From CAVQNQ01 sp963714205 (GTDB lineage: Bacteria > Acidobacteriota > Terriglobia > Bryobacterales > Bryobacteraceae), in assembly GCA_963714205.1 (NCBI GenBank), contig CAVQNQ010000002.1:124001-188000 (forward strand): DNA of 64,000 bases, in the 5' to 3' direction. Position 1 is the stretch's first letter. Each line of letters begins with the position of its first letter. Below the pieces are notes generated by a model, which saw nothing but the letters and a program-made list of their open reading frames with translations, had not been told where the DNA came from and did not search any database. Made by a program: the position numbers and the translations under genes. Of the stretch, positions 24,623-34,431 are shown piece by piece.

Positions 24623-25633
24623 CTACCGCGGCGGATACTTCTTCTCGAAGCGGTTGCGGCTGTTGTACATGGTGAACGATCCATCCTTGAGGACGGTCAC
24701 CTTCAACCACTTCCCTTGGCAGATCTCGTCCACGTTGGCGATGTAAGTGTCAGCCGAGTTATGCTCCTTGCCGCCTGCTACGGCGAAGTGCAGTTGCCAG
24801 AGATCCAGCAGCCCGGGCGTATCGTGGATCCTCTGCCAGATCTCCGCGTCTCCGCCCTTGCGCGCGCCGTTGTTCATGATCGCCACCCGCGGATGGAGTG
24901 CATGGACGAACGGCAGCGAGTCCGAGAGCATGTATCCGTGATGCGAGACGATCCACAGATCGGCGGTGCCGATCTTGTTCACGGGGCACACCAGCGGGTA
25001 TTCACGATCGGCCGTCAGGTCGCCCATGTCCACCAGGCGGAAATCGCCAACCGTGACCAGGATGCCGACGGATTGGCCGTTTTCGGTTTTGTCGGCCTGC
25101 GGAGGGGTGAAGCCGGCGCAATCCGGGTTGGGCTGTCCCGCGCCGGGCAGCGCGGAGGAGAGCACCTCGCCGGCCGAGGAGAGCACCCGCACATCCATGC
25201 CTTTGATGGGGATCGTGTCGCCGGGCTTCACCTGGATGTGGTTGCCCTTGTCCCGGAACGCGCTGTAGGCGTTGAAGAGCACGTCCGCGTTTCTGCCCGT
25301 CTCGGTATTGGTGCCATGATCGACGAAGTTCACGATCGGCATTCTTTCGGCGAGCTGCGGGACGCCGCCGGCGTGGTCGCCGTGAAAGTGGGTGATGACC
25401 AGGTAATCGATCTTCTTCACCCCCGCCGATTTGGCGGCTGCGATAATCCGGTCCGCGTCCCGGTGGTTGAACCCCGCCCAGCCGGTGTCCACCAGCAGCG
25501 ATTGGCCCGCGGGCGAAACCATCAGAGTGGCCTGTCCGCCTTCCACATCGATGGAATAGATCTCCAGGTCCTTAGCCGCCACCAGCGCCGCCGCGCACGC
25601 CAGGAGAAGCGTTATGTATATCGGCTTCCGCAT
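24623..25633 (-). CDS. exported metallo-beta-lactamase-fold hydrolase (ComEC-like)
   Basis: 336 residues from the ATG at 25631-25633, with a signal peptide (MRKPIYITLLLACAAALVAA). The zinc-binding motif is in DYLVITHFHGDHAGGVPQLA (about residues 75-94), preceded by SLLVDTGWAG. Downstream ligand regions include LVDMGDLTADRE and IVSHHGY. The overall pattern (DVEGGQATLMVSPAGQSLLVD) resembles the stand-alone hydrolase domain of ComEC/Rec2-type proteins. The substrate is not evident; nucleotides or phosphoesters are possible. A TPR protein is encoded downstream. Confidence 0.8.
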   Translation of the reverse strand: MRKPIYITLLLACAAALVAAKDLEIYSIDVEGGQATLMVSPAGQSLLVDTGWAGFNHRDADRIIAAAKSAGVKKIDYLVITHFHGDHAGGVPQLAERMPIVNFVDHGTNTETGRNADVLFNAYSAFRDKGNHIQVKPGDTIPIKGMDVRVLSSAGEVLSSALPGAGQPNPDCAGFTPPQADKTENGQSVGILVTVGDFRLVDMGDLTADREYPLVCPVNKIGTADLWIVSHHGYMLSDSLPFVHALHPRVAIMNNGARKGGDAEIWQRIHDTPGLLDLWQLHFAVAGGKEHNSADTYIANVDEICQGKWLKVTVLKDGSFTMYNSRNRFEKKYPPR

Positions 25634-25706
25634 GGCGAAATCGTAGCACAGGCGCGGAGCGATTGCCGGAACCTCACCGGTTCGCATAACGTATGAAATA
25701 GCAGCT

Positions 25707-26162
25707 ATGCCGTTCTGCATCCAATGTGGAAACCAGGTGGGGCCGGCGGACTCTTATTGCTCCCGCTGCGGCACCCGGCAGCCCACCGCCGGCGGGCCGG
25801 CCGCGCCTGGCGGCTCCGATCCGCTGGCCGGCATACCCCCGCGAACCGCCTCGATTCTCTGCTATATCCCGGTCATCGGCTGGATCGCCTCGGTCGTGGT
25901 GCTGGCTTCGGACCGGTTTCGCGCCATCCGCCAGGTGCGTTTCCACGCATTTCAGGGCCTCTACCTGGGAGTCGCCTGGGTCCTCAACGGCTGGGTGCTG
26001 GGGCACATGTTATGGGGCTTCCAGATGCGCATCGTCCACGATCTCATCAGTCTCGCGCTGCTCGTCATGTCCATCCTGATGATGGTCAAAGCCGCCCACG
26101 GCGAGGAATATTCTCTTCCGCTTTTTGGAGAATTGGCGCAGCGCTCGGTCTCCGAGCAATAG
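25707..26162 (+). CDS. zinc-ribbon membrane protein
   Basis: 151 residues. An N-terminal zinc ribbon has two CxxC pairs (CIQCGNQ at residues 4-10 and CSRCGTR at 18-24). A flexible Gly/Pro linker follows, then a membrane domain with about three helices (ILCYIPVIGWIASVVVLA, LYLGVAWVLNGWVLGHM, LISLALLVMSILMMVK). The membrane part resembles DUF4870-type proteins. Function unknown. It diverges from the MBL gene. Its 3' end overlaps the convergent gene at 26086 by 77 bases. Confidence 0.75.
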   Translation: MPFCIQCGNQVGPADSYCSRCGTRQPTAGGPAAPGGSDPLAGIPPRTASILCYIPVIGWIASVVVLASDRFRAIRQVRFHAFQGLYLGVAWVLNGWVLGHMLWGFQMRIVHDLISLALLVMSILMMVKAAHGEEYSLPLFGELAQRSVSEQ

Positions 26163-28127
26163 ACCGCCCGACCACCCACAGAATCCCGCATGCCAGTGCC
26201 AGGCCGGCGATCCAGCGCGCCACCAGCATCTCCGTGCCGCCGTCATAGGTTAGATCGACCGTGCACGGCCCGCTGCACCGCGGTTCCACGACCATCTGTC
26301 CCAGCTTGTCGGCCCACGCGCGCCGCGCCGCGCCGCGCACGCGCGCCCGCCATCCCGCATCCCAGGTCACCTGGACCGAAAGCAGCTCGTCCGGCCGAAG
26401 GTCGGCGGAGATCGTAGCGGCGCTTTCCCCGTGCCACCGGAAATCGGCCGGTGGCAGCGCCGGCTCCTCCAGCGCGCTCAGATAGCGCTTCAACGAGCTC
26501 GTGTCGTAGGGCGGCGGCGTAACCTCCGGCAAATCGGCCAGGCGCACGGCATGGGCTAGCGACGGGCGGCCGCGCGGCAGCGCGTAGATGACATCGTCGC
26601 CAGAGCGCCACAGCTCGGGCAGGCCGGCAAACTTCTCGGGATGGCGATAAGGATGGTACACCTCGCGGCTCTGGGCCCGCCGCCCACCACCGCGTCGCAG
26701 CCGAAGGCCCGCAGCCAGTCCAGAGCCACGTTCTGTTTCTCGCCGAAATAGATCTCGTACACCACCGCCGGCAGCAGCGTGTTGCGCTGCCCGTTATCGA
26801 AGCCGCCGTTGAGCAGGGGAGTCTCGCTGAAGGTGTCCATCCAGTAGGCGATGGTGCCGGGAGCGAAGACGCGCCGTCCGGGAAGGTGCTCGCCCAGCCA
26901 GCGCGATTCCTGGTACTCGACGGTGGTGCGGATGTCGATGGGCTTCTCCATGCGCCAGGCGATGCGCCGCTCGTGCACGACCACCGGCACCGCGAGCAGC
27001 AGCATGGCCGCCACCGCGATCCTCGGCCGGGAGACCCGGATCGAGCTCGCGGCCAGCGCCGCTGCCAGGCAGAACGCCAGATCCACTTCCAGGTTATAGC
27101 GCTCCGGCTGGGGGACCAGCGAGAAGTGGAACCAGGACGATCCCAGCCCGATGGCCGCCATGCCACCCAGGAACAGCAGCGCGAAGCGCAGGCTGGGGGC
27201 CGCAATCCAGCGGCGTACAGCCAGAGTCGCCAGCGCCAGGCCCTCGGCTAGCGCGATGAAGGCCAGCCAGTGTGCGGCGTCCCAAATGAACTTACCCCCC
27301 ACTAGCGGAGCGTTGGCCCGTACAGTGGCAATGGTGGAAGGAGGCAGCCACGGCATGCAGATGGCATAAGCACAACCGGCCATGGCGGCCGTCCGGAGGC
27401 CGCGCGATAGAGTATTCCGGAACCCGGCCAGCAGATAGCAACACACGGCCAGGGCCAGGGTGAAGGCGCCGATCCAATTGGTGAGCGCCACCGCCGCCAT
27501 GGACAAGGTGGCGCCGGCATAGTAAATGGGCCTGCGCTTCTCGAGCGCCATGTGCAATAGGGCGACCGCGACCGGCAGCAGCAGCAGCGAAGCCAGGTGC
27601 GGGCCTTCCCCGAAACGGACCAGGGTCATCAGGCGGCGCGGTCCGAACCAGCCGAAGGAGGTCAGCCGCAGATCGCGCACCAGCCAGCAGGTTGGCGCTG
27701 CCAGCGAATAGAGCAGTCCCCCGCCGAAAGCCGCTGTCAGGCTCGCGCCCAGGCGGCGCGCCGCCCAAAAGAGCGCGACCGGAGCCAGAGAGTAGATAGC
27801 CGCGGTCAGCGCGTGGTACGCCAGGGCGGGCGAAATGCGGAAGCCCGCCGCCAGGGCGGCCACCGCGAAGTGCAGCAGCGGCGGATAGCTGTCCTGGTAG
27901 GGAATTCCGCCGTACCACAGCGGGAACCAGTTGAAATTTGGAAAATGGCGCTGGATGTAGCCCGCCAAGCCGATGAACGCGGCTTCGATCGACCCCATCT
28001 CGCTCGTGTATTCGATCCGGAAGAGCGGCAGCGTGATGAACGCGTTCACCACGAACAAAGCCGCGCACGCCGGCAATTCGGTTAGGAAACGGGGAGGCTC
28101 CCGCTTAGAAGATAAAGGCCAGGCCAC
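26086..28127 (-). pseudogene. polytopic membrane protein (GT-C/6-PTP-synthase-related type) split by a -1 frameshift
   Basis: The first part starts at GTG 28125-28127 and encodes about 480 residues with ten or more hydrophobic segments. Early motifs PNFNWFPLWYGGIPYQDSYP and the DSYPPLLHF loop resemble GT-C-like glycosyltransferases of the 6-pyruvoyl-tetrahydropterin-synthase-related class. The frame breaks near 26673-26678 (GGGCCC on both strands). The second frame resumes with SREVYHPYRHPEKFAGL and continues about 190 residues to a terminal membrane helix and basic tail. Adding one G or C restores one protein of about 680 residues. It is either a sequencing error in a GC palindrome or a recent mutation. 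It overlaps the barrel gene upstream by 23 bases. Confidence 0.7.
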
Positions 28128-29877
28128 CGCAGAAGCTGCGCGGCGTCTGGACCAGCATCACGCTTTGCCCGTCGATGACGCCTAAGGGGAGATAGCCCTG
28201 CGCCAGCAGGTTGCGCAGGTCGGCCGTGGCTTCCACGCGGCGCGGAAAGCCCGGGATGGGCTGGCGGATCATGATATTCAGGCCCGGCATCGGCCGGTAC
28301 GCCTGGGTGCTGTACAGATTGCCGGGCACCGCCCAGCGGCTGTTCGCCGTCCACTGGTAGCTGGCGATCATGCGCGTCCCGGTCCACGGCGAAACGGCCG
28401 AAACGCGCAGCGTGGCGGCGTGTTTGCGGCCGGCGTGGATCATCGAGCGCAACTCGTCGGGATTGTTGCTGACCAGTTCGCCGCCCTCGGCGGTCAGCGC
28501 GCCCGAAGTTCCGTACATCAACGTGGCGCTAAGGTTCTGGCCCAAGTTCTGGGTCATCCCTGCCGTGTAGCCCATGCTCTGATAGTTGCCGGCATTGAAG
28601 ATGGCGCTGCCGGAAAACAGGTCCGGCAGGATGTCGCCCCCATAGAAAGAATCCGGCGCCACCAGCGAAAGGGCCGCATTGGTCACCTGCTCGTGGAATG
28701 CCGTAATATTGAAAGTCCGCGAACCGGCCTTCCGCAGGTAGGTGAACTCAAATTCATTGCCCCGCTGGACCTTGCCCTTCCCACCCAGCAGAGAGAGCCG
28801 TGGGAAGAGGCCCAGCGAATCCAGCCCTTTCTGCAGCTCGGCGTCGGTGGAGGCCGATCCAGCGAGATCCGGCCGCGCATCGCCGCTGGTGTACGCGATA
28901 TCGATTTGAGAACCTTCGTCCAGCGCATAGCTCAACAGCGCATACGGGCTGAAATAGCTGGAACTATCCAAAAAGGAGACCGAATCCAGGGAGATGCCGT
29001 ATTTCAGCGTGAGGTACTCGGAAAGCCGCGTCTGATCGTTGAAGCTGGCGGAGACCGACCGGAGCGCCGCCGGTCCGCTATCGAGGCCCGAACGGCCGGG
29101 CAGCAGCAATTGCCGCATGGTGACGGAAAACTCCGGGGTGTCGTCTCCAATGTGGCGGCTGTAGCTGGTGCGGAACGCAGTCGCCGGCGCGCCAGTCTGC
29201 GACCCGTATCCCACGTTCCCGGCGACTTGCAGGTTATTGCTGCCGTAAAGCGAGGTCGCCAGCGCGAACGCCGTTCCCATGTCCGCCTGGCTGGCGACAC
29301 CGGTGGCCTGCTCGCCTTCACCGGCGGAAAGCTGCACGATGCCGCGCGTATCGGAGAAGACGGTAGCATGGTCGGGTTTCTTGGGAGGATCGGCTATCGG
29401 AACGGGCGTGAACCGCAAAACGGGACGCGTGGAAGAGGCGCTGCGCAGAACCCACTTCCAATCGTCCGTCATCAGGCCGTTCTCAAAGGGCGGATACGCG
29501 AGCTGGATCGTGCTGAACAACGTGTTCAGGTTGACGGCTAACGCGCTGCGCATACCCGGCTGTACCAGGATGTCTTTCTTCAGCGCCGGCACAAACGCCG
29601 CAAGCGTGACGCGGATCGAATAAACGTCGGGAACCAGAGCGAGAAACCGGAATTCCCCGCGGTCGTCAGTCACAACTCTGGCGCAGGGCTTGTCCAGCCG
29701 GTTGAGGAGCTGCACGGTGGCGCCCATTTGAGGGACGCCGGCCGGGTCGCTCACGATGCCGGTGATGGCCCCCGAAAGCTGCAAGCCGGCGGCGGCCGGG
29801 AGGCGAACCGGAACCGCCAGCCACACCATGCCAGCCAGCAGGGAGGTCAACGTTATGTGCGCCTTGGCTTTCAACAT
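28105..29877 (-). CDS. outer-membrane protein with carboxypeptidase-regulatory-like domain
   Basis: 590 residues. Signal peptide (residues 1-30), then a carboxypeptidase-regulatory-like beta-sandwich: GAITGIVSDPAGVPQMGATV through DDRGEFRFLALVPDVYSIRV (about 38-90). The remaining 480 residues are Gly/Ser/aromatic-rich with barrel-like alternation and end in GGLAFIF, a typical barrel C-terminus. The layout resembles the TonB-receptor-like OmpA/CarboxypepD_reg proteins of Acidobacteria but lacks an obvious plug. It lies 40 bases after the GWxTD gene and overlaps the next gene, so three envelope genes are linked. Confidence 0.75.
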   Translation of the reverse strand: MLKAKAHITLTSLLAGMVWLAVPVRLPAAAGLQLSGAITGIVSDPAGVPQMGATVQLLNRLDKPCARVVTDDRGEFRFLALVPDVYSIRVTLAAFVPALKKDILVQPGMRSALAVNLNTLFSTIQLAYPPFENGLMTDDWKWVLRSASSTRPVLRFTPVPIADPPKKPDHATVFSDTRGIVQLSAGEGEQATGVASQADMGTAFALATSLYGSNNLQVAGNVGYGSQTGAPATAFRTSYSRHIGDDTPEFSVTMRQLLLPGRSGLDSGPAALRSVSASFNDQTRLSEYLTLKYGISLDSVSFLDSSSYFSPYALLSYALDEGSQIDIAYTSGDARPDLAGSASTDAELQKGLDSLGLFPRLSLLGGKGKVQRGNEFEFTYLRKAGSRTFNITAFHEQVTNAALSLVAPDSFYGGDILPDLFSGSAIFNAGNYQSMGYTAGMTQNLGQNLSATLMYGTSGALTAEGGELVSNNPDELRSMIHAGRKHAATLRVSAVSPWTGTRMIASYQWTANSRWAVPGNLYSTQAYRPMPGLNIMIRQPIPGFPRRVEATADLRNLLAQGYLPLGVIDGQSVMLVQTPRSFCGGLAFIF

Positions 29878-29917
29878 CCGGCGACGCCCAGGGTCCTCGC
29901 GGGGTACCCGCGCTTTA

Positions 29918-31603
29918 TTAGGTTACCGTAAAATCGCTTTGTTGTGTGAGCGTTTGATTGCGGTTCTTGTCCGTTACCTTCAGCCGGATCGTGTATTGAC
30001 CCGGCGCCAGCGTCTTCAAAGGCAGCAGCTTCTCGATGGTCACCTGGCTGGCGGAAGCCGCTGGAATCTTGCCGACGTCTTCGGTGAATTCGAAAATTCT
30101 CTCGTTGGTGGACGTTCTCACCACCTCGTACTGCACCTGGCCGGTGGGCTTGTGGGTAGCCTCATCGGCGCCTAAGTTGTAGAGCTTCAGATAGATGCCC
30201 ATCTTCTCGTCTTGCTTGAAGACGTCGTCGATGCGCGGCCGCACCTTGGAGTCCCCGATCACGAACTGGCCGGTTCCGATGCTCCGCATGGGGACCTTTT
30301 CAACCAGGTCGGCCAGAATGAGCGTGCTGCTGGTGATCTTGTCGGGATCGAGACGGGGAACGTTGAGCGCGACCTCATAGTTGTTGAGGCTGCCACCCAC
30401 CAGGTCCTTGGCCACGATATTGAGCCGGTACATGCCCGGCGCCAGGGGGACGTTCTTCTGGTAGATGGATTTCTGCTTGGCGTAGGCTTGCAGCATTTCG
30501 GCCGGGGCGTTGACTTCCACGGTGTCCTCGAAGACATTCACCACGCGCCGCGTGAGGGTGGTGATCCGGCCGTAAATGTTGACCGTGGCTTTCTGGACGC
30601 CCTCCTTGGAGTGGAATTGCAAATCCTTGTTCTCGAATTGCACGGTGAAATACGACAAAACCGAAGCATCGGTGACGGGGAAATAGTCCACCCGCACCTT
30701 CATCGGCAGGATGTTGTAGGTGATCTTGGAATTGACCTGGGACTCCAGATCCTTGAACTTGATCACCGGAGGCGCCTGCAGCTTGGCATATTGTTCGAGC
30801 CGCGTGAACTCTTGCATGCTTTCCGGCAATTGATCCGCCCCAACACCCAGGTGGGTTCCATCCGTGCGGGTGAAACGATCGGTCTTGGTCGATAACCCCA
30901 TCTCCTCCGACATGGTCAGGCCCGCGCCGGGCACGTACAGGAGGGCGTCTTTTTCGGACGGGTCCATGGTCATGTGGAACTCGCCCGTCATGGTGGGATC
31001 GACGAACTCGATAATCACATTGGTGCCGACGCCTTCAATCCAGCGATAGCGCCACTGCACAAAAGGATAGGTGGAGGTTTCCCCGCCGCCTTCCTCGTAA
31101 GGCCGCTCATAGGTGCCGCCCGAGGAGTGATCTTCGATTTCGTCGGGCGGGCCGTACTCGATATAGATGCGCCCGCGGTCGGTCTTCCAGCCGGGGATGC
31201 CGCTGGCGAAGTTCTCGTTGGCGTACGCGATGCGCCGGTAGTGCTCTTCCTTAAACTCGTTCTCCACGGTATCCGGCGTAGGGTCGCGGCGCAGCCAGAA
31301 CTGCTCGATGAACTGCTCGCGCTCCTCGTCGGTCTGCAGGCGCTTGAAGGCGGCCCGCTCTTCGTCGGTGATAATGTACGCCACGTCCTCGTTCAGCCAC
31401 TTGCGGTAGGGAGTCTCGAGCTCCTTGCGGAGCTTGTCCTCGCGCTTCTTCTTCTCCTTGTCTGTGAGCGGCTTCGCGACGGTTTCGCGCTGACCCGTGG
31501 ACGATTTCTTTGGATTGCTCTGATCGCCTTCCTGGCCCGTGGCGATGACACATGCCGTGATGGCCAGAAAAGCGCAGGAAATCGAAAGACATACAGCTCG
31601 CAT
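29918..31603 (-). CDS. GWxTD-domain-containing exported protein
   Basis: 561 residues, with a signal peptide ending near residue 23. A charged linker (KPLTDKEKKKREDKLRKEL) follows. The defining motif lies in ASGIPGWKTDRGRIYIEYGP (about residues 132-151), after the FIEQFWLRRDPTPDTVENEF helix. The C-terminal half contains beta-sandwich domains. GWxTD proteins are widespread in Acidobacteria and Bacteroidetes, but their role is not established. It heads an apparent operon with the barrel protein and the frameshifted membrane protein. Confidence 0.85.
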   Translation of the reverse strand: MRAVCLSISCAFLAITACVIATGQEGDQSNPKKSSTGQRETVAKPLTDKEKKKREDKLRKELETPYRKWLNEDVAYIITDEERAAFKRLQTDEEREQFIEQFWLRRDPTPDTVENEFKEEHYRRIAYANENFASGIPGWKTDRGRIYIEYGPPDEIEDHSSGGTYERPYEEGGGETSTYPFVQWRYRWIEGVGTNVIIEFVDPTMTGEFHMTMDPSEKDALLYVPGAGLTMSEEMGLSTKTDRFTRTDGTHLGVGADQLPESMQEFTRLEQYAKLQAPPVIKFKDLESQVNSKITYNILPMKVRVDYFPVTDASVLSYFTVQFENKDLQFHSKEGVQKATVNIYGRITTLTRRVVNVFEDTVEVNAPAEMLQAYAKQKSIYQKNVPLAPGMYRLNIVAKDLVGGSLNNYEVALNVPRLDPDKITSSTLILADLVEKVPMRSIGTGQFVIGDSKVRPRIDDVFKQDEKMGIYLKLYNLGADEATHKPTGQVQYEVVRTSTNERIFEFTEDVGKIPAASASQVTIEKLLPLKTLAPGQYTIRLKVTDKNRNQTLTQQSDFTVT

Positions 31604-32011
31604 AGCTCACCGGTCCTGTTCAGGCTGGATTGGCTAATATCCATTCTAGATCCGGCCGTAGGGCCGGTCAATCGTGAACCGGCCGCACAGTGTGGGTCGA
31701 AAGTCGCGGTCAGGCCTCTCTTGTCTCTCGCGGTCACTTCCGAAACAAAACACTATCGTTTTTGGTTTCTTGCATTTAGCCAACGTGCGCGAAGGGCGCC
31801 GGCGCGCCGCCGGGTATTTTGAAGGCGTAAGAGGGAATTCGGACCCATCATTTAACCAAACATCTACGCAACTCTTTCCCCGTATACCCACCCGCTCTTC
31901 GGAGCGCAGCCTACCCCGACCCCCGAATTCCCCCTTATGATGTTCCGGCTCCCGCGGGCGGTTCGAGCGATAACCTTTGACATTTCGCTTTCTTTTTGGC
32001 TAACTCTTTAT
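31604..32011. other. 408-base intergenic region
   Basis: Separates the divergent GWxTD gene and the frameshifted MBL gene. The only structure I can point to is a 6-bp GC hairpin (CCGGCC 31652-31657, GGCCGG 31662-31667), with no T run. A second CCGGCC lies at 31679-31684. No convincing promoter pair or small ORF was identified. Confidence 0.4.
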
Positions 32012-32870
32012 ATGCCTGCGGGTTCCCATCGGTTTCAAGTTGGTTCGATCAGCTGCACGGTGCTCACCGATGGTTACTGCGGCTACCCCACCTCGTGGTT
32101 TTTCCCTACCGCCGGCGCCGAGGAACTGTTCCAGGCCCTCGAAGCGCGGAGAATTTCCCAGGAAACCGTGCTGAGCCCCTCTTGTCTGCCTGTTGCTCGA
32201 GACCGGACAACACGTGGTCTTGGTTGACACCGGAGCGGGCGATTCCGTCCCCACCGCGGGCGCGGTGATCGCACGTCTGGAAGTGGAGGGAATCCGCCCC
32301 CCGGATATCGATACCGTGGTTCTCACGCATGCCCATCCCGATCACGTGGGCGGCGCGCTGGATGCCCGCTCGCGCCCGGCCTTCCCCAATGCGCGCTACA
32401 TCCTGGGCGAGCCGGAGTGGGACTTCTGGATGGCCGAGCGCGTCGACCTCCACGGGCTGCGCGTGCCCGGAGAACTGAAAGACACGTTCGCGCCGAAGGC
32501 GCGGCGCTGTCTGACGGCCCTACGGCACCACGTCGAATTAGTCGATCGCGAGTTGGAGATTCTGCCCGGAGTATGGGTCATTCCGGCGCCGGGCCACACT
32601 CCCGGCCACCTGGCGCTTCTATTGGCGTCGGATGGGCAGAGGCTGCTGAACATAGCGGACGCAGCCGCCCACCCGCTGCATTTGGAACACCCGGAATGGG
32701 AAAACGGGTTCGACCTGGCGCCGGCGCGGGCACTGGCCACGCGGCGCGATCTCCTGGAGCGGGCCGTGGCTGGGAACATGCATCTGATGGCGTTTCATTT
32801 CCCGTTCCCTGGCGTCGGCCGGGTGGCCGCGCGCACCTCCAGCGGCTGGGAATGGACGCCGGGGTGGTGA
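32012..32870 (+). pseudogene. MBL-fold hydrolase split by a +1 frameshift
   Basis: The N-terminal part begins at the ATG 32012 (MPAGSHRFQVGSISCTVLTD) and reads to about 32190. The next frame then continues with LLETGQHVVLVDTGAGDSVP and the metal motif VVLTHAHPDHVGGALD, then PGHTPGHLALLL and a late His segment. Together they form one metallo-beta-lactamase-fold hydrolase of about 285 residues, similar to AttM/quorum-lactonase-like enzymes. One extra base around 32185-32195 breaks the frame. It could be a sequencing error or a real pseudogene; a translated C-terminal part from the TTG at 32193 would lack the first strands. Confidence 0.65.
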
Positions 32871-32933
32871 ACGGACTGTGTAAGTAAGTGCGGAAGAAGA
32901 AGTGCGGCGCACCCGCCAATAGGCGCGGGGCCG

Positions 32934-33065
32934 CTATTTTCGCGATCCCCGCTCGGGGTTTCTCAAATGCGATTGCCGGACTTTGTTTTTCTTACGCTTA
33001 GGTTTGCTGAACACGAACGTGCCGCTGCCCAGGTACTCCGCTTTGTAGGTCTTGTCGTCGGCCAA
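32934..33065 (-). CDS. small basic protein, 43 aa
   Basis: Starts at a TTG (33063-33065), with GAGGAG 7 bases upstream on the minus strand, and ends at a TAG at 32934-32936. The protein begins MADDKTYKAEYLGSGTFVF and its C-terminal half is strongly basic (KPKRKKNKVRQ), which suggests nucleic-acid or ribosome binding. Composition and start context look genuine, but no family is recognised and it is very short. It lies convergent to the MBL gene and divergent from the metallopeptidase gene at 33125. Confidence 0.5.
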   Translation of the reverse strand: MADDKTYKAEYLGSGTFVFSKPKRKKNKVRQSHLRNPERGSRK

Positions 33066-33124
33066 AACGCTGCTCCTCTGAACCGCTGGATTGATGCTTC
33101 ATTGTAGCGCGCATTATCCTGAAG

Positions 33125-34426
33125 ATGAGAATGACCAAGAAACGGCGGCCTTCCAGCTTGGAAATGACCGGAAGTGTCTGGAACTGGGCATCCCGGCCTG
33201 TGCAACGCCTGGCGCTCCTTGTGGCCGCGTGCGCGGTGGCGGCGTCTGCGATGGCGGCGGACGATCGCGCGCTGGCGGTTTGCCGGGAAGTTCCGGATAT
33301 CGCGCGCGAGCTGACGGCGATTTCGGGTCTCGAGTTGCGGAGGCCGGTTCCCTGCGACTTCATGAGCAAGGAAAAGGTGAACGAGTTCTTGAAGAAGAAG
33401 ATAAAGCACGGCGCCACCCGCGAAGAAATACGCGCCGACGAGCTGACGTTAAAGAAATTCGGCCTGGTGCCCCAGGATTTCGATCTCTCCTCCAGCACCG
33501 TGGACCTGCTCACCGAGCAGGCGGCGGCCTTCTACGACTACGATCGTAAGAAGCTGTTCATCACCGACTCCACTGCCAGCGACTCCGAGGAGCCGGTGCT
33601 CGCCCATGAGTTGGCGCACGCCCTGGCGGATCAGAAGTTCAACCTGGGAAAGTTCATGCGCAAGGGGCGCAACAGTGACGACGGCTCAGCGGCTCGCCTG
33701 GCGGTGATGGAGGGTCAAGCCACCTGGCTGATGTCCGAGTACATGGCTCGCAAGTCCGGCAGGTCGCTGGCGGATTCGCCCGATCTGGTGCGCGCGATGA
33801 GCGAGGTGAGCGACACCGGCGGCAGCCAGTTTCCGGTCTTCGAGAGCGAGCCGCTGTACCTGCGTCTGACCCTGGTCTTTCCGTATACCAAGGGAATGCT
33901 GTTTCAGAACGCGGTGTTCGAACGCGACGGCAAGGATAGCTTCGCGGAGGTGTTCCGGCGCTCGCCCATATCGACCGCCCAAATCCTGCACCCGCAACTC
34001 TATTTCGACGGCCTCAAGCCGGGCGATCCGGATCTGCCGGAGCCCCACCTGCCCCGCGGGTACAAACCGCTGGTGGGCGGGAGTCTGGGAGAACTGGACA
34101 CCTCGGTCCTGCTGGAGCAGTACCTGGGCAAAGAACGCGCCGCCGAGATCGCCCCGCATTGGCGCGGCTCGGCCTTCGAGCTGCGGGAGAACAAGAAGGC
34201 CGGGCGGGTGGTGCTGCTTTATGCCGCCGAATGGGACAGCGAGGAGAGCGCGCGCCTGTATCTCACGGCCTACCGCGAAGTGCTGGCCAAGAAATGGAAG
34301 CACATGACCGTGGCTTCCGAATCCGATGGCACGGTGACCGGAGAGGGGGATGACGGACGGTTCGAACTGCGGCGCGAGGGCAAGGTAGTGACCAGCATCG
34401 AAGGCCGCGACCCTGCGATACACTGA
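33125..34426 (+). CDS. exported zinc metallopeptidase (HExxH type) of unknown family
   Basis: 433 residues. An N-terminal hydrophobic segment near residues 24-44 (RLALLVAACAVAASAMAA) indicates export. The metal motif EPVLAHELAHALADQKF lies at about residues 156-172, and a downstream Glu in LAVMEGQATWLM about 35 residues later could be the third ligand, as in gluzincins. No substrate-defining domain is seen. It is followed by a redoxin after 5 bases and rsmE, so the three are probably cotranscribed. Confidence 0.75.
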   Translation: MRMTKKRRPSSLEMTGSVWNWASRPVQRLALLVAACAVAASAMAADDRALAVCREVPDIARELTAISGLELRRPVPCDFMSKEKVNEFLKKKIKHGATREEIRADELTLKKFGLVPQDFDLSSSTVDLLTEQAAAFYDYDRKKLFITDSTASDSEEPVLAHELAHALADQKFNLGKFMRKGRNSDDGSAARLAVMEGQATWLMSEYMARKSGRSLADSPDLVRAMSEVSDTGGSQFPVFESEPLYLRLTLVFPYTKGMLFQNAVFERDGKDSFAEVFRRSPISTAQILHPQLYFDGLKPGDPDLPEPHLPRGYKPLVGGSLGELDTSVLLEQYLGKERAAEIAPHWRGSAFELRENKKAGRVVLLYAAEWDSEESARLYLTAYREVLAKKWKHMTVASESDGTVTGEGDDGRFELRREGKVVTSIEGRDPAIH

Positions 34427-34431
34427 GCAAT

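Noticed and set aside
32940..32975. Terminator hairpin (CCCC-GCTC-GGGG followed by TTT)
   Set aside because: The stem is only 4 bp and lies inside the 43-aa ORF; too weak to call.
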